Assembly (NCBI GenBank): GCA_964634645.1
Contig: CAZWKI010000028.1
Location: 1-13,914 of the forward strand
Length of the DNA: 13,914 nucleotides
Origin: CAZWKI01 sp964634645
Lineage (GTDB): Bacteria > Patescibacteriota > Patescibacteriia > UBA1558 > S5-K13
Direction: 5' to 3'
Shown here: positions 1 through 6,668 of the stretch, piece after piece
Numbering within the stretch: position 1 is the stretch's first letter
Layout of the letters: each line of letters opens with the position of its first letter
Program-made: the position numbers and the translations under genes
Notes under the pieces: model-generated
The model's input: only the letters and a program-made list of their open reading frames with translations
Databases searched by the model: none
Told to the model about the DNA's origin: nothing

Positions 1-2
1 AA

Positions 3-149
3 ATATCCAATCTGTTGGAAAAGGAATCCCTGACAGAAAAAGAGTATGACAAAAAATTTGGTATTCAAAGGTTTGATCGAGAAAGACTTATTCGTGAAGA
101 TGTGCATGAAGCAATGATAGATCTTTTCAATCAAATATTTTTGAGTTAA
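3..149 (+). CDS. 3' end of an unknown protein (partial)
   Basis: An open frame runs in from the left edge and stops at TAA 147-149, giving about 48 C-terminal residues. The peptide is charged and probably helical (it includes EKEYDKKFGIQRFDRERL and ends FNQIFLS). It has no membrane segment and no motif I recognise. A strong hairpin terminator starts 20 bases after the stop, which supports this being a real gene end. The start and most of the protein lie outside the window, so no function can be assigned. Confidence 0.6.
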   Translation: MSNLLEKESLTEKEYDKKFGIQRFDRERLIREDVHEAMIDLFNQIFLS

Positions 150-168
150 ACAAAGCTTAGAGAAATAT

Positions 169-198
169 AAAAACGCAGGAAAAAATTCTTGCGTTTTT
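169..198 (+). terminator. Rho-independent terminator
   Basis: The stem is 169-181 paired with 186-198, 13 pairs including one G-T, with an AAAA loop. It has an A-tract before it and a T-tract after it, so it can act in both directions. It would end the plus-strand gene stopping at 149 and may also end the minus-strand transcript coming from 280. Confidence 0.85.
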
Positions 199-279
199 TA
201 TTATGAAATCTATATTATCGCAGTGATAAAAGTTATAAGTCCAAATACCGTTGCCAGAATATTACATACCGCAATTGAC

Positions 280-585
280 TCATTTTTTATTAATTTTTTC
301 ATTATAATATTTGTTATTAATTTTAATGCTCCACAGACGAAATTTTGCTACTAAAATAGATCCAAGTATTAATATAATACCAATTTTCCAATTTATGAAT
401 AACAAAATAAATCCGCCAATCATTAAAAATCCACAAATTGTGTTTAAAAGAATGTTTGGGCCAGCAGGAATTATATGTAATATACAGGATATTAAGAAAA
501 GAACTATAGATACTCTCCAATTAAAAAATATAAAAATTACACACAATACTATTAATATGGATTTAACTACGTTTATAATTTTCAT
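280..585 (-). CDS. small multi-pass membrane protein, unknown function
   Basis: This is a 101-residue, very hydrophobic protein. Four hydrophobic stretches can be seen, at about residues 7-21, 24-39, 47-64 and 66-81. A basic, Asn/Lys-rich tail follows (KINNKYYNEKINKK). I recognise no family. It begins 16 bases after the stop of the 98-residue membrane protein upstream and is the last gene of the rny-ymdB-HU run. There is no Shine-Dalgarno site, as for several of its neighbours. Overlapping frames on both strands are less convincing because they lack this even pattern of hydrophobic segments and the tight operon spacing. The role is unknown; membrane location is the only safe statement. Confidence 0.65.
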   Translation of the reverse strand: MKIINVVKSILIVLCVIFIFFNWRVSIVLFLISCILHIIPAGPNILLNTICGFLMIGGFILLFINWKIGIILILGSILVAKFRLWSIKINNKYYNEKINKK

Positions 586-601
586 ATTGTTTATAGCGCT
601 A

Positions 602-898
602 TTACTTTTTAAATAAGATAAATATATTTATTATTGCCAGAATAGCCATTACAACAGTAAAAAATAATATCCAAAAAGTTAGTTTATTCAATTTTCTATT
701 ATATGTTTTCATTTCTTCATTATTTTTTTCAATAACTTCCGTTAAAAATTGTATGGCTTTTTTAAGTCTTAAATCTAAAATGGCCCTTGTTGTACCCTGA
801 ACTATATCGGAACCATTATCAGAAATTATATCAACGAGTTCTGTGTCAGATTTTTCGCTATATTCTTTTGCACGGGGTGTTGTAAATTCTTTTTTCAT
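602..898 (-). CDS. small single-pass membrane protein with an N-terminal helical region
   Basis: The protein has 98 residues. Residues 1-72 are soluble and charged, probably helical from about 37 onwards (LRLKKAIQFLTEVIEKNNEE), so coiled-coil pairing is possible. Residues 73-95 form one transmembrane helix (FWILFFTVVMAILAIINIFI), followed by a short FKK end. It lies 9 bases after HU and 16 bases before the next membrane protein, so it is almost certainly co-transcribed with them. No catalytic motif is visible. The layout resembles small membrane-anchor or scaffold proteins, but that is only a resemblance. Confidence 0.7.
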   Translation of the reverse strand: MKKEFTTPRAKEYSEKSDTELVDIISDNGSDIVQGTTRAILDLRLKKAIQFLTEVIEKNNEEMKTYNRKLNKLTFWILFFTVVMAILAIINIFILFKK

Positions 899-907
899 AG
901 TTTGAAT

Positions 908-1186
908 TTATTTTCTTATTTCATCTTTAAATCTTTTGCCGGCACGGAATTTTGGAGTTTTTACTGGAAGGATTGTGATTCTTTCATCGGGTTTTTGTGG
1001 ATTTACTCCTATTCTTGATTTTGATTCTTTTACTTCAAATTTTCCAAAACCAGTAAGAACCACTTTTTCACCTCGCACAAGTTCACCTATAATAATTTTT
1101 TCAAATAAATCTATAATATTTTCAATTTCTTTTTTTGTACATTTTGTTTTTGAAGCAATTGCTTCAATTAAGCTTACCTTATTCAT
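908..1186 (-). CDS. HU-family DNA-binding protein
   Basis: This small basic nucleoid protein of 92 residues is full length for the HU/IHF family. It binds and bends DNA as a dimer. The N-terminal helices (MNKVSLIEAIASKTKCTKKE) are followed by the signature turn GFGKFEV at residues 46-52. Next comes the DNA-intercalating beta arm, with RIGVNPQKP at 58-66 carrying the conserved Pro63, and the closing PKFRAGKRFKDEI. The gene starts 34 bases after ymdB. Just before its ATG the mRNA could form a 7-pair hairpin (1187-1193 with 1204-1210), which may affect translation. Whether it is HU or an IHF-like paralogue cannot be told from this copy alone. Confidence 0.95.
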   Translation of the reverse strand: MNKVSLIEAIASKTKCTKKEIENIIDLFEKIIIGELVRGEKVVLTGFGKFEVKESKSRIGVNPQKPDERITILPVKTPKFRAGKRFKDEIRK

Positions 1187-1220
1187 GGTTTTAAATTTAA
1201 TAATAAAACCTTGTTTATAT

Positions 1221-2018
1221 TTATATTAATATTTCTTCATTTATTAGTTTAATTTTGCTCGTTTTCATGGTCTTATCTAATTCCAAAAGGACTCCGCTTA
1301 TTTTTACTATGCCAGTTTCTGGTAAAGAAAATACAATTTGAGAATCATTTAAGAATTTTTCTATTATGGCATCTTTTCCAACTCCAATTACAGATTCTTT
1401 TGCACCAACCATGCCGATATCAGTTATATATAGAGTCCCTTTTTTTAGTTTTTGAGGGTCGTTTGTTTGAATATGAGTGTGAGTGCCCAGAACCGCATTT
1501 GCACGACCATCAACATAGAATCCAAATGCAATTTTTTCACTTGTTGTTTCAGCGTGCATATCAACTATTAGAAAATCATATTTATTTTTTAATTTTTTAT
1601 AAAGTTCATCAAATTTTTTAAAAGGACATACTGCATCATGAGCTTCTTTTACAAAAGTTCTTCCAAGTAAGTTTATAATGGCTAATTTGGTCTTTCCAAT
1701 TTTTACAATTGCATAACCATTTCCATTTTTAGTTTCTCTCATATTCTCAGGAATTATAAAAGGAATTTTTTTGTTGGCTATAATTTTATTGGGGTCTTCT
1801 TTTTTGAATGCGTGGTTTCCACAAGTAAAAAAATCAACACCAATTTTGTGTATTTCTAATAAATTTTTTTCTGTAACACCTTTTCCGTGAGAAATATTAT
1901 CAGCATTTGCAATAATAAAATCAGGACTATATTTTTTCTTTAATTTTGGTAATATTTTTATAAGTGCAGCTCTTGCAATAGCGCCAGATATATCACCTAA
2001 GAATAATATTTTTAACAT
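1221..2018 (-). CDS. ymdB: YmdB-family metallophosphoesterase (TIGR00282 type)
   Basis: The 265 residues match the usual length of the YmdB family, dinuclear-metal phosphodiesterases. In Bacillus the protein affects cyclic nucleotides and biofilm or stress decisions. The metal-site motifs appear in order: GD with Asp9, NADN with Asp40 and Asn41, GNH with Asn68 and His69, DMHAE with His155, and GTHTH with His180 and His182. The spacing agrees with the Bacillus enzyme (D8, E39, N40, N67, H150, H175, H177), except that the usual Glu is Asp40 here. It follows rny, an arrangement also known in Firmicutes that suggests a link to RNA turnover. The leader has no Shine-Dalgarno site. The family call is firm; the substrate is unknown. 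Confidence 0.93.
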   Translation of the reverse strand: MLKILFLGDISGAIARAALIKILPKLKKKYSPDFIIANADNISHGKGVTEKNLLEIHKIGVDFFTCGNHAFKKEDPNKIIANKKIPFIIPENMRETKNGNGYAIVKIGKTKLAIINLLGRTFVKEAHDAVCPFKKFDELYKKLKNKYDFLIVDMHAETTSEKIAFGFYVDGRANAVLGTHTHIQTNDPQKLKKGTLYITDIGMVGAKESVIGVGKDAIIEKFLNDSQIVFSLPETGIVKISGVLLELDKTMKTSKIKLINEEILI

Positions 2019-2037
2019 AGTTTTGTTTTTTTAAATT

Positions 2038-2067
2038 AACCCCTGGGGTTTAATAACCCCAGGGGTT
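2038..2067 (-). terminator. GC-rich hairpin between rny and ymdB
   Basis: The 13-pair stem is perfect: AACCCCTGGGGTT (2038-2050) and AACCCCAGGGGTT (2055-2067), with a TAAT loop. It starts 6 bases after the rny stop. On the minus strand it is followed by an A-rich tract rather than T, so it is a poor intrinsic terminator in the direction of the genes. On the plus strand a short T-run (2071-2075) follows three G. The ymdB start lies only 19 bases beyond the stem, leaving no room for a promoter. A partial terminator, mRNA 3'-end stabiliser or processing site between co-transcribed genes is more likely than a full stop. Confidence 0.6.
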
Positions 2068-2073
2068 GGGTTT

Positions 2074-3603
2074 TTACCTAGCGTATTCTGTTATTCTTGT
2101 TTCTCTTATGACATTCACTTTTATTTCTCCAGGATATTTAAGTTCATTTTCAATTTTATCAGCAACATTTCTTGCTAGTTTTATTGATTTTAAGTCGTCA
2201 ATCTCTTCTGGGCGAACAAAGATTCTAATTTCACGACCAGCTTGAATTGCATAACATTTTTCAACCCCTTCAAAAGACATTGTAATTTTTTCAAGCTCAT
2301 CAAGACGTTGTAAAAAGTTTTCATAAGTATCTTTTCTTGCACCAGGCCTTGCGCCACTTATTGCGTCAGCAACCTTCACTATAACAGACTCAAGGGTTGG
2401 AGGAGTATCTTCATGATGTGTTTTTGCACAAAGTGCAACCTCTTCACTTATTCCAAATTTTTTCAAAATATCATAACCTATTTCTGGATGAGTTCCTTTT
2501 ATTTCATGATCCAATGCCTTTCCTATGTCGTGAAATAGTCCACCTTTTTTTGCAACTCCAACATCAGCGCCAAGTTCTTCGGCTATAAGACCAGAAAGAA
2601 GAGAAACTTCAAGAGAATGTCTTAGCTGGTTTTGTCCATAAGAGGTTCTATATTTTAGTCTTCCAAGTATTTGAATTAGCTTTGGATCAACGGCTGGAAC
2701 ACCAGATTCATAAGTTGCTTCTTCTCCAGCTTTCTTTATATCATTTGCAAGTTCTTTTTTTGCTTCTTCAACGGTTTCTTCTATTCTTCCAGGATGAATT
2801 CTGCCATCTAAAATAAGTTTATCGAGTGCTCTTTTTGCAAGATGACGTCTGATTGGGTTAAAGCCAGAAATTACAATTGTATCAGGTGTATCATCAATTA
2901 TGATTTCAACGCCAGTCAATCTTTCTATTGTTCTAATATTTCTTCCTTCACGGCCTATAATTTTCCCCTTTACCTCATCAGATGGAATGCTCACCGCTGT
3001 AGTTGTTGTCTCGGCTGCATGAGAAATAGCACAACGCTGAATTGCTGTTGAAAGTAAGTCTCTTGCTCTGTTTTCAAGCTCTTCATTTGATTCTTGTTCT
3101 AATTTTTTGATTCTTGTAACGAGCTCGTCTTTTATTGTATTTTCTGTTTTATCAAGAAGCAAGTTCTTCGCTTCACTTTGAGTCATTTTTGAAATTTTTT
3201 CTAATCTTTCAAGTTGCATTTCTTGAATTTTTTTGATTTCTTCTTTGAGTCTATCTATGGCTTCTGTTTTTGTGTTTATTTCTTGAGATTTACTCTCAAG
3301 CTCCAATAATTTTTTATCAAACATTGATTCGCGTTGTTCTAGTCTTTTTTGTGCATGTACAACATCTTTTCTTCTCTCCTGTTCTTCTTTTTTTGCTTCA
3401 TCAATTATTTGAATTGATTTTTCTTTTGCGCTAATTAAAAGATCTTGTTGTTTTTCTTTTGCTTTTTCTATTATTTCTTCTGCCTTTTTTTCTGCGCTGT
3501 CAACGGCGTTTTTGCTGAGTTGTTGTCTCAATTTATAACCAAAAAATATACCGAAAACAGCAATTGCAATAGAGGCTGATGCAAATATCAGTGCTTCTAA
3601 CAT
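2074..3603 (-). CDS. rny: ribonuclease Y
   Basis: This is a membrane-anchored endoribonuclease that starts mRNA decay. Its 509 residues match the family's usual length of about 510-520. The order is standard. A transmembrane helix (residues 3-24) leads into a long charged coiled coil (about 30-185). The KH RNA-binding domain follows, with GKIIGREGRN at 213-222. The HD domain has His329 (RHS), His358-Asp359 (FHDIGK), His396-His397 (THHED) and Asp413 (VADAISGARPGARKD). The HD metal ligands are intact, so it should be active. A GGAAAG sequence about 9 bases before the ATG may be a weak ribosome site. It is the first gene of the minus-strand run with ymdB and HU, and its leader is long and AT-rich. 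Confidence 0.97.
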   Translation of the reverse strand: MLEALIFASASIAIAVFGIFFGYKLRQQLSKNAVDSAEKKAEEIIEKAKEKQQDLLISAKEKSIQIIDEAKKEEQERRKDVVHAQKRLEQRESMFDKKLLELESKSQEINTKTEAIDRLKEEIKKIQEMQLERLEKISKMTQSEAKNLLLDKTENTIKDELVTRIKKLEQESNEELENRARDLLSTAIQRCAISHAAETTTTAVSIPSDEVKGKIIGREGRNIRTIERLTGVEIIIDDTPDTIVISGFNPIRRHLAKRALDKLILDGRIHPGRIEETVEEAKKELANDIKKAGEEATYESGVPAVDPKLIQILGRLKYRTSYGQNQLRHSLEVSLLSGLIAEELGADVGVAKKGGLFHDIGKALDHEIKGTHPEIGYDILKKFGISEEVALCAKTHHEDTPPTLESVIVKVADAISGARPGARKDTYENFLQRLDELEKITMSFEGVEKCYAIQAGREIRIFVRPEEIDDLKSIKLARNVADKIENELKYPGEIKVNVIRETRITEYAR

Positions 3604-3922
3604 TTTGTTATCTTTCCGGATTTATAAACAGAGAGATTTTGATTTTTTAGATCAAAAAATAGAGCTTTTTAATCAAATTTTCTTGATTTTTATGTTTTTT
3701 ATATAAGAAGTGTAAACTTGTATTTTTTAGCATAAAATAGGGAAAAATGAGATTTCTTTAATAGCTATTTCTAACTCTCTATTTAAAAATTTAATATTTA
3801 ATACATTATTATAGTATCATATTCATAAATTTTTTTCAAGATTAAAATTTTCCATTAATATTGACACAAATATGGCAATATTGTAATATTGTTTATTAAA
3901 AAATAATAAATAGAGAGGAAAT
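3604..3922. other. divergent intergenic region with rny leader hairpins
   Basis: No gene is seen in these 319 bases except control elements. On the rny side there are two AT hairpins: TTTTGAT/ATCAAAA (3637-3643 with 3651-3657) and AATCAA/TTGATT (3671-3676 with 3683-3688). A minus-strand TATAAT is present at 3808-3813, but only a badly spaced TTGAAA (3834-3839) could serve as its -35 box, so the rny promoter is tentative. An 11-base inverted repeat, CTCTCTATTTA at 3775-3785 and TAAATAGAGAG at 3907-3917, spans the divergent promoters. Confidence 0.5.
3861..3889 (+). promoter_or_regulatory. sigma70-type promoter for the 38-residue membrane peptide
   Basis: TTGACA at 3861-3866 and TAATAT at 3884-3889 are separated by 17 bases. 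Transcription would start near 3896, giving a short leader of about 27 bases that carries the GAGAGG ribosome site. Confidence 0.7.
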
Positions 3923-4039
3923 ATGAAATTTTGGATAGGATTCATATGTGGTGTAGTTTTAACAACTATTGGTTTTATAAGTATTATTATCTCTATTGGA
4001 GATAAAATTAAAAGAAGGCGTTATGGTCTTGAAAAATAA
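3923..4039 (+). CDS. 38-residue single-pass membrane peptide
   Basis: The frame starts at ATG 3923 and stops at TAA 4037-4039. The product begins MKFWIGFICGVVLTT and has one hydrophobic span (about residues 3-26), then a basic segment (KIKRRR) and a short tail. The positive-inside rule suggests an outside N-terminus and a cytoplasmic C-terminus. Evidence that it is real: a GAGAGG Shine-Dalgarno site 6 bases upstream, a consensus-spaced promoter (3861-3889), and an intrinsic terminator 12 bases after the stop. It is therefore an independent unit. The function is unknown; a membrane regulator, small complex subunit or toxin-like peptide are all possible, and no antitoxin partner is seen. Confidence 0.75.
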   Translation: MKFWIGFICGVVLTTIGFISIIISIGDKIKRRRYGLEK

Positions 4040-4051
4040 TGTCAATTTTTG

Positions 4052-4080
4052 AAAATCGCTTTGCAAAAGAGCGATTTTTT
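4052..4080 (+). terminator. Rho-independent terminator
   Basis: AAAATCGCT (4052-4060) pairs with AGCGATTTT (4070-4078) around a 9-base loop and is followed by further T. It ends the 38-residue peptide gene. Confidence 0.85.
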
Positions 4081-4084
4081 TATA

Positions 4085-4113
4085 TTGACAAATATTTTAA
4101 ATGTTATTAAGAT
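4085..4113 (+). promoter_or_regulatory. sigma70-type promoter for the 264-residue orphan
   Basis: TTGACA at 4085-4090, a 17-base spacer, and TAAGAT at 4108-4113. The start would be near 4120, about 30 bases before the ATG at 4151. Confidence 0.65.
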
Positions 4114-4150
4114 TGGGGCAAATATATAAAATAATTAAAGGAGGATTAAA

Positions 4151-4945
4151 ATGAGTAAAATCATAACGATTGATACCTTAAGGTGCGTTTTCAATCATTT
4201 AACAGAGGAAGATCTAGATTTTATAGAAAAGTATTCTCTAGATGAAAAACTATTAAATTTTGTTGGTAAGTTGGGATATATAGCAATTCCTGTGCCACCA
4301 AACGGATTATCTGTTTTTGATATGATTGATATGTTTCCGGAATATTTTAGCGATTTTATAGTCGTGGAACATAATTTTCAAAAAACATCAAGAGATCTCA
4401 AAGAATTATTGGATTCAAAGACAAAATCAAGAATACTTGAAAAATTTTTAGAAAATTTAGGAACAACTAATGAATACAAAGTAGAAGAGGATGGTTCTAT
4501 AAGTGAAGATTATAAAGAATTTTTAAGAAAACAGGGAAAAATAATAGATACAGATCCAAGTTTGGATCAGTATGAAAAAATTCTTGGAAATTGGCAAAAT
4601 AAAAATAATGCCTATAGCACTATTAGAATAGATGAAAATTGGATTTTTGTTTCAGAAAAATGTTCTGAGGTGGATTTTGCCTTTAAAACTCTAAAAAAAG
4701 AAAGAGGATATTTTAAGAAGGAAAATCTTAATCTGGCAGAAATGATTTATTTTGTAGTTTTTTTCAAAAAAGCATTCGACGAATTTATTATTTGTCAGGA
4801 ATTTAAATTCAAAACATCTTCAAAGCTGAGTTTCTGGCAAAAAGATAGGCCACACGGAAATATGTCTGGTCCTATAGATTATATTGAACACATGGCCTAT
4901 GTTATTTTAAATGATAAAAATAAAATAGATATTATTTGGTATTAA
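4151..4945 (+). CDS. hypothetical soluble protein, 264 residues
   Basis: I do not recognise this protein. It is charged, has no signal peptide or membrane helix, and looks like a mixed alpha/beta cytoplasmic protein. A fairly conserved-looking stretch is GYIAIPVPPNGLSVFDMIDM near residues 42-61; another aromatic-rich part is KLSFWQKDRPHGN near the C-terminus. The start is well supported: AAAGGAGG lies 6 bases before the ATG, one of only two near-perfect ribosome sites in the window. It has its own promoter (4085-4113) and terminator (4952-4982), so it is a single-gene unit between the 38-residue peptide and the convergent clpP. It could be a taxon-restricted gene. Confidence 0.85.
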   Translation: MSKIITIDTLRCVFNHLTEEDLDFIEKYSLDEKLLNFVGKLGYIAIPVPPNGLSVFDMIDMFPEYFSDFIVVEHNFQKTSRDLKELLDSKTKSRILEKFLENLGTTNEYKVEEDGSISEDYKEFLRKQGKIIDTDPSLDQYEKILGNWQNKNNAYSTIRIDENWIFVSEKCSEVDFAFKTLKKERGYFKKENLNLAEMIYFVVFFKKAFDEFIICQEFKFKTSSKLSFWQKDRPHGNMSGPIDYIEHMAYVILNDKNKIDIIWY

Positions 4946-4951
4946 GAACAT

Positions 4952-4982
4952 AAAACCGTCGAGCTAAGATCGACGGTTTTTT
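4952..4982. terminator. bidirectional Rho-independent terminator
   Basis: AAAACCGTCGA (4952-4962) pairs perfectly with TCGACGGTTTT (4970-4980) around GCTAAGA. An A-run on one side and a T-run on the other let it serve the orphan gene (plus) and clpP (minus), which converge here. Confidence 0.9.
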
Positions 4983-4996
4983 ATTTTGGAAAATAT

Positions 4997-5569
4997 TTAT
5001 TTTATAATTTTATCAATAAGTCCATATTTTATTGCGTCAGTTGCATTTAAATAATAATCTCTGTCAGTATCATTTTCTATTTTTTTTATATCTTGACCAG
5101 TTGTTTCAGCTAGGATTTTATTTAGCTTATCTTTTATTCGCAATATTTGCTCGGCTTTTATTTTTATATCAGTTGCTTGACCTTCTGCTCCACCCATTAC
5201 TTGATGAAGAAGAATTTCTGCATTTGGAAGAGCAAATCTTTTACCATGTGCTCCACCTGACAATATTACAGCAGCCATAGAAGCCGACATTCCAACCGCA
5301 ATTGTTGAGACATCTGATTTTACAAATTGCATTGTATCATAAATTGCAAGTCCGTCAGTCACACTTCCACCAGGACAGTTTATATATAATTTTATATCTT
5401 TTTTGTTGTCTTCTGAATCAAGAAATAGAAGTTGTGCTATTACTGTGTTTGCTACAATGTCATTTATTGGTGAGCCCAAAAAAATAATCCTTTCTTTTAA
5501 AAGGCGAGAATATATATCATATATACGTTCCCCCATGTTTGATTTTTCTATAACTGTTGGTATAAGCAT
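4997..5569 (-). CDS. clpP: ATP-dependent Clp protease proteolytic subunit
   Basis: This is the serine peptidase subunit that forms tetradecameric barrels and degrades proteins fed by ClpX, ClpC or ClpA. The 190 residues are the usual mature length. The catalytic triad is complete at canonical positions: Ser97 in GMSASMAAVIL, His122 in LLHQVMGG, and Asp171 in DTDRDYYLNATDA. The N-terminal LIPTVIEKS and the GERIYDIYSRLLKERIIFLG region are typical, and no propeptide is evident. The gene appears to stand alone: it has its own possible promoter, and no Clp ATPase gene is in the window. It ends 14 bases from a bidirectional terminator. Confidence 0.97.
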   Translation of the reverse strand: MLIPTVIEKSNMGERIYDIYSRLLKERIIFLGSPINDIVANTVIAQLLFLDSEDNKKDIKLYINCPGGSVTDGLAIYDTMQFVKSDVSTIAVGMSASMAAVILSGGAHGKRFALPNAEILLHQVMGGAEGQATDIKIKAEQILRIKDKLNKILAETTGQDIKKIENDTDRDYYLNATDAIKYGLIDKIIK

Positions 5570-5605
5570 ATATTTATTATTTATTATTTTTAATTTTGAA
5601 ATTGA

Positions 5606-5682
5606 TTTACTATTTAGATATTTATTATTTAAATTTTAGAATTTATAAATTGAAAATCAATTGAAATTTGCTAAATAGTAAA
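5606..5682 (-). promoter_or_regulatory. possible clpP promoter bracketed by a 12-base inverted repeat
   Basis: On the minus strand, TTGATT (5655-5660) and TAAAAT (5633-5638) are 16 bases apart and would start transcription near 5626, upstream of clpP. The perfect 12-base arms TTTACTATTTAG (5606-5617) and CTAAATAGTAAA (5671-5682) flank this promoter. The spacing suits a two-site operator or a long weak hairpin. It matches neither the CIRCE nor the CtsR heat-shock operator sequence. The promoter match is only moderate in such AT-rich DNA. Confidence 0.45.
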
Positions 5683-5689
5683 CTGAAAA

Positions 5690-6658
5690 TTACCTCACTA
5701 TTTTCCACGTATTGTTTTTGAATTCCAAATGTCCGCTTGTTTCAAAACCAGCCGCTTTTTTGTGTCCACCACCACCAAATGCAAGTGATATTTCAGAAAC
5801 ATCAATATCTTCTCTTGTTGTTCGCAAACTCGCCTTCACTTTACCAGCGTCATTGTCTTTTAGTAATATACTAAATTTTATCTCTTTTGAAAGATTATTT
5901 AAATAGTTTGAAATTCCTTCGCTAGCTTCATTATCAAGTTCAAGACTTGTTAGATCTTTATCGAAAACCGTCGTTACTACCATACCAAGCTCTTTGTCGT
6001 ATACAATTCTTTTCAAAACAAGACCCCAAAGCTTCAAAATATTGATCGTTTTGTTGTAAACATTTGCTTCAAGTATTTGATGAAAATTAGCCCCAACTTC
6101 AAGTAGTCTAGAAGCAATTTCTATTGATTCTTTTGTTGTTGCGTTGTTTGTAAAATTTCCAGTATCTGTAATTATTCCAGTAAGTAGTGACGTTGCGATT
6201 GTTGGAGTGATATTAAAGTTAAATTGTTTTAATAATTTATAAACTATTTCTGCCGTTGAAGAAGCGTCTTTTATAATAATATTCAAATTTGCATATTTTG
6301 GATTTGTAAGGTGATGATCAATATTTATGGTCCCAAAGCGAAAGTTTGTTTGTTTTATTTCTTCTTCAATTTTTGTCATATATAGGTCTGCACAATCTAG
6401 AAATATACACAGGTCATATTCATTTTCCAGTTTTCCTATATTATTTTGTAAAAACTCTACTCCGCCAAGGTAATAAAAATTTTCAGAAATTTTATCTACA
6501 CAAAAAGATGTTACGTTTTTATTTAAATGCAAAAGAAAATTTTGCATTGATAATATACTTCCTATTGCGTCTCCGTCTGGATGACGATGTGTCACTAGAA
6601 GTATCTTAAAGGATCTATCAATTTTTTCAAAAAATATTTTTATGTTTTCTTCTGTCAT
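5690..6658 (-). CDS. nrnA: DHH/DHHA1 phosphoesterase, NrnA-like
   Basis: This protein is related to NrnA, which degrades very short oligoribonucleotides and dephosphorylates pAp. Its 322 residues are the usual length. The DHH domain motifs are intact: THRHPDGDAIGS with His24, Asp28 and Asp30; FLDCAD with Asp88; NIDHH at 112-116; and GIITDTGNF with Asp165. The DHHA1 substrate domain ends with FGGGGHKKAAGF (294-305), including His299. All Mn-binding residues expected of an active enzyme are present. It follows rbfA by 10 bases, in the order infB-rbfA-nrnA that is common in low-GC bacteria and suggests co-expression with translation factors. There is no Shine-Dalgarno site. Exact substrate choice (nanoRNA or pAp) cannot be read from sequence. 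Confidence 0.93.
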   Translation of the reverse strand: MTEENIKIFFEKIDRSFKILLVTHRHPDGDAIGSILSMQNFLLHLNKNVTSFCVDKISENFYYLGGVEFLQNNIGKLENEYDLCIFLDCADLYMTKIEEEIKQTNFRFGTINIDHHLTNPKYANLNIIIKDASSTAEIVYKLLKQFNFNITPTIATSLLTGIITDTGNFTNNATTKESIEIASRLLEVGANFHQILEANVYNKTINILKLWGLVLKRIVYDKELGMVVTTVFDKDLTSLELDNEASEGISNYLNNLSKEIKFSILLKDNDAGKVKASLRTTREDIDVSEISLAFGGGGHKKAAGFETSGHLEFKNNTWKIVR

Positions 6659-6668
6659 GGCGGTGTTT

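Noticed and set aside
275..308. Plus-strand promoter TTGACT with TATAAT
   Set aside because: The boxes are 22 bases apart, too far for a normal sigma70 promoter, and no plus-strand gene follows.
311..616. A 101-residue plus-strand frame opposite the small membrane protein
   Set aside because: It has no ribosome site or operon context. The minus-strand frame has regular membrane segments and tight spacing to its neighbours.
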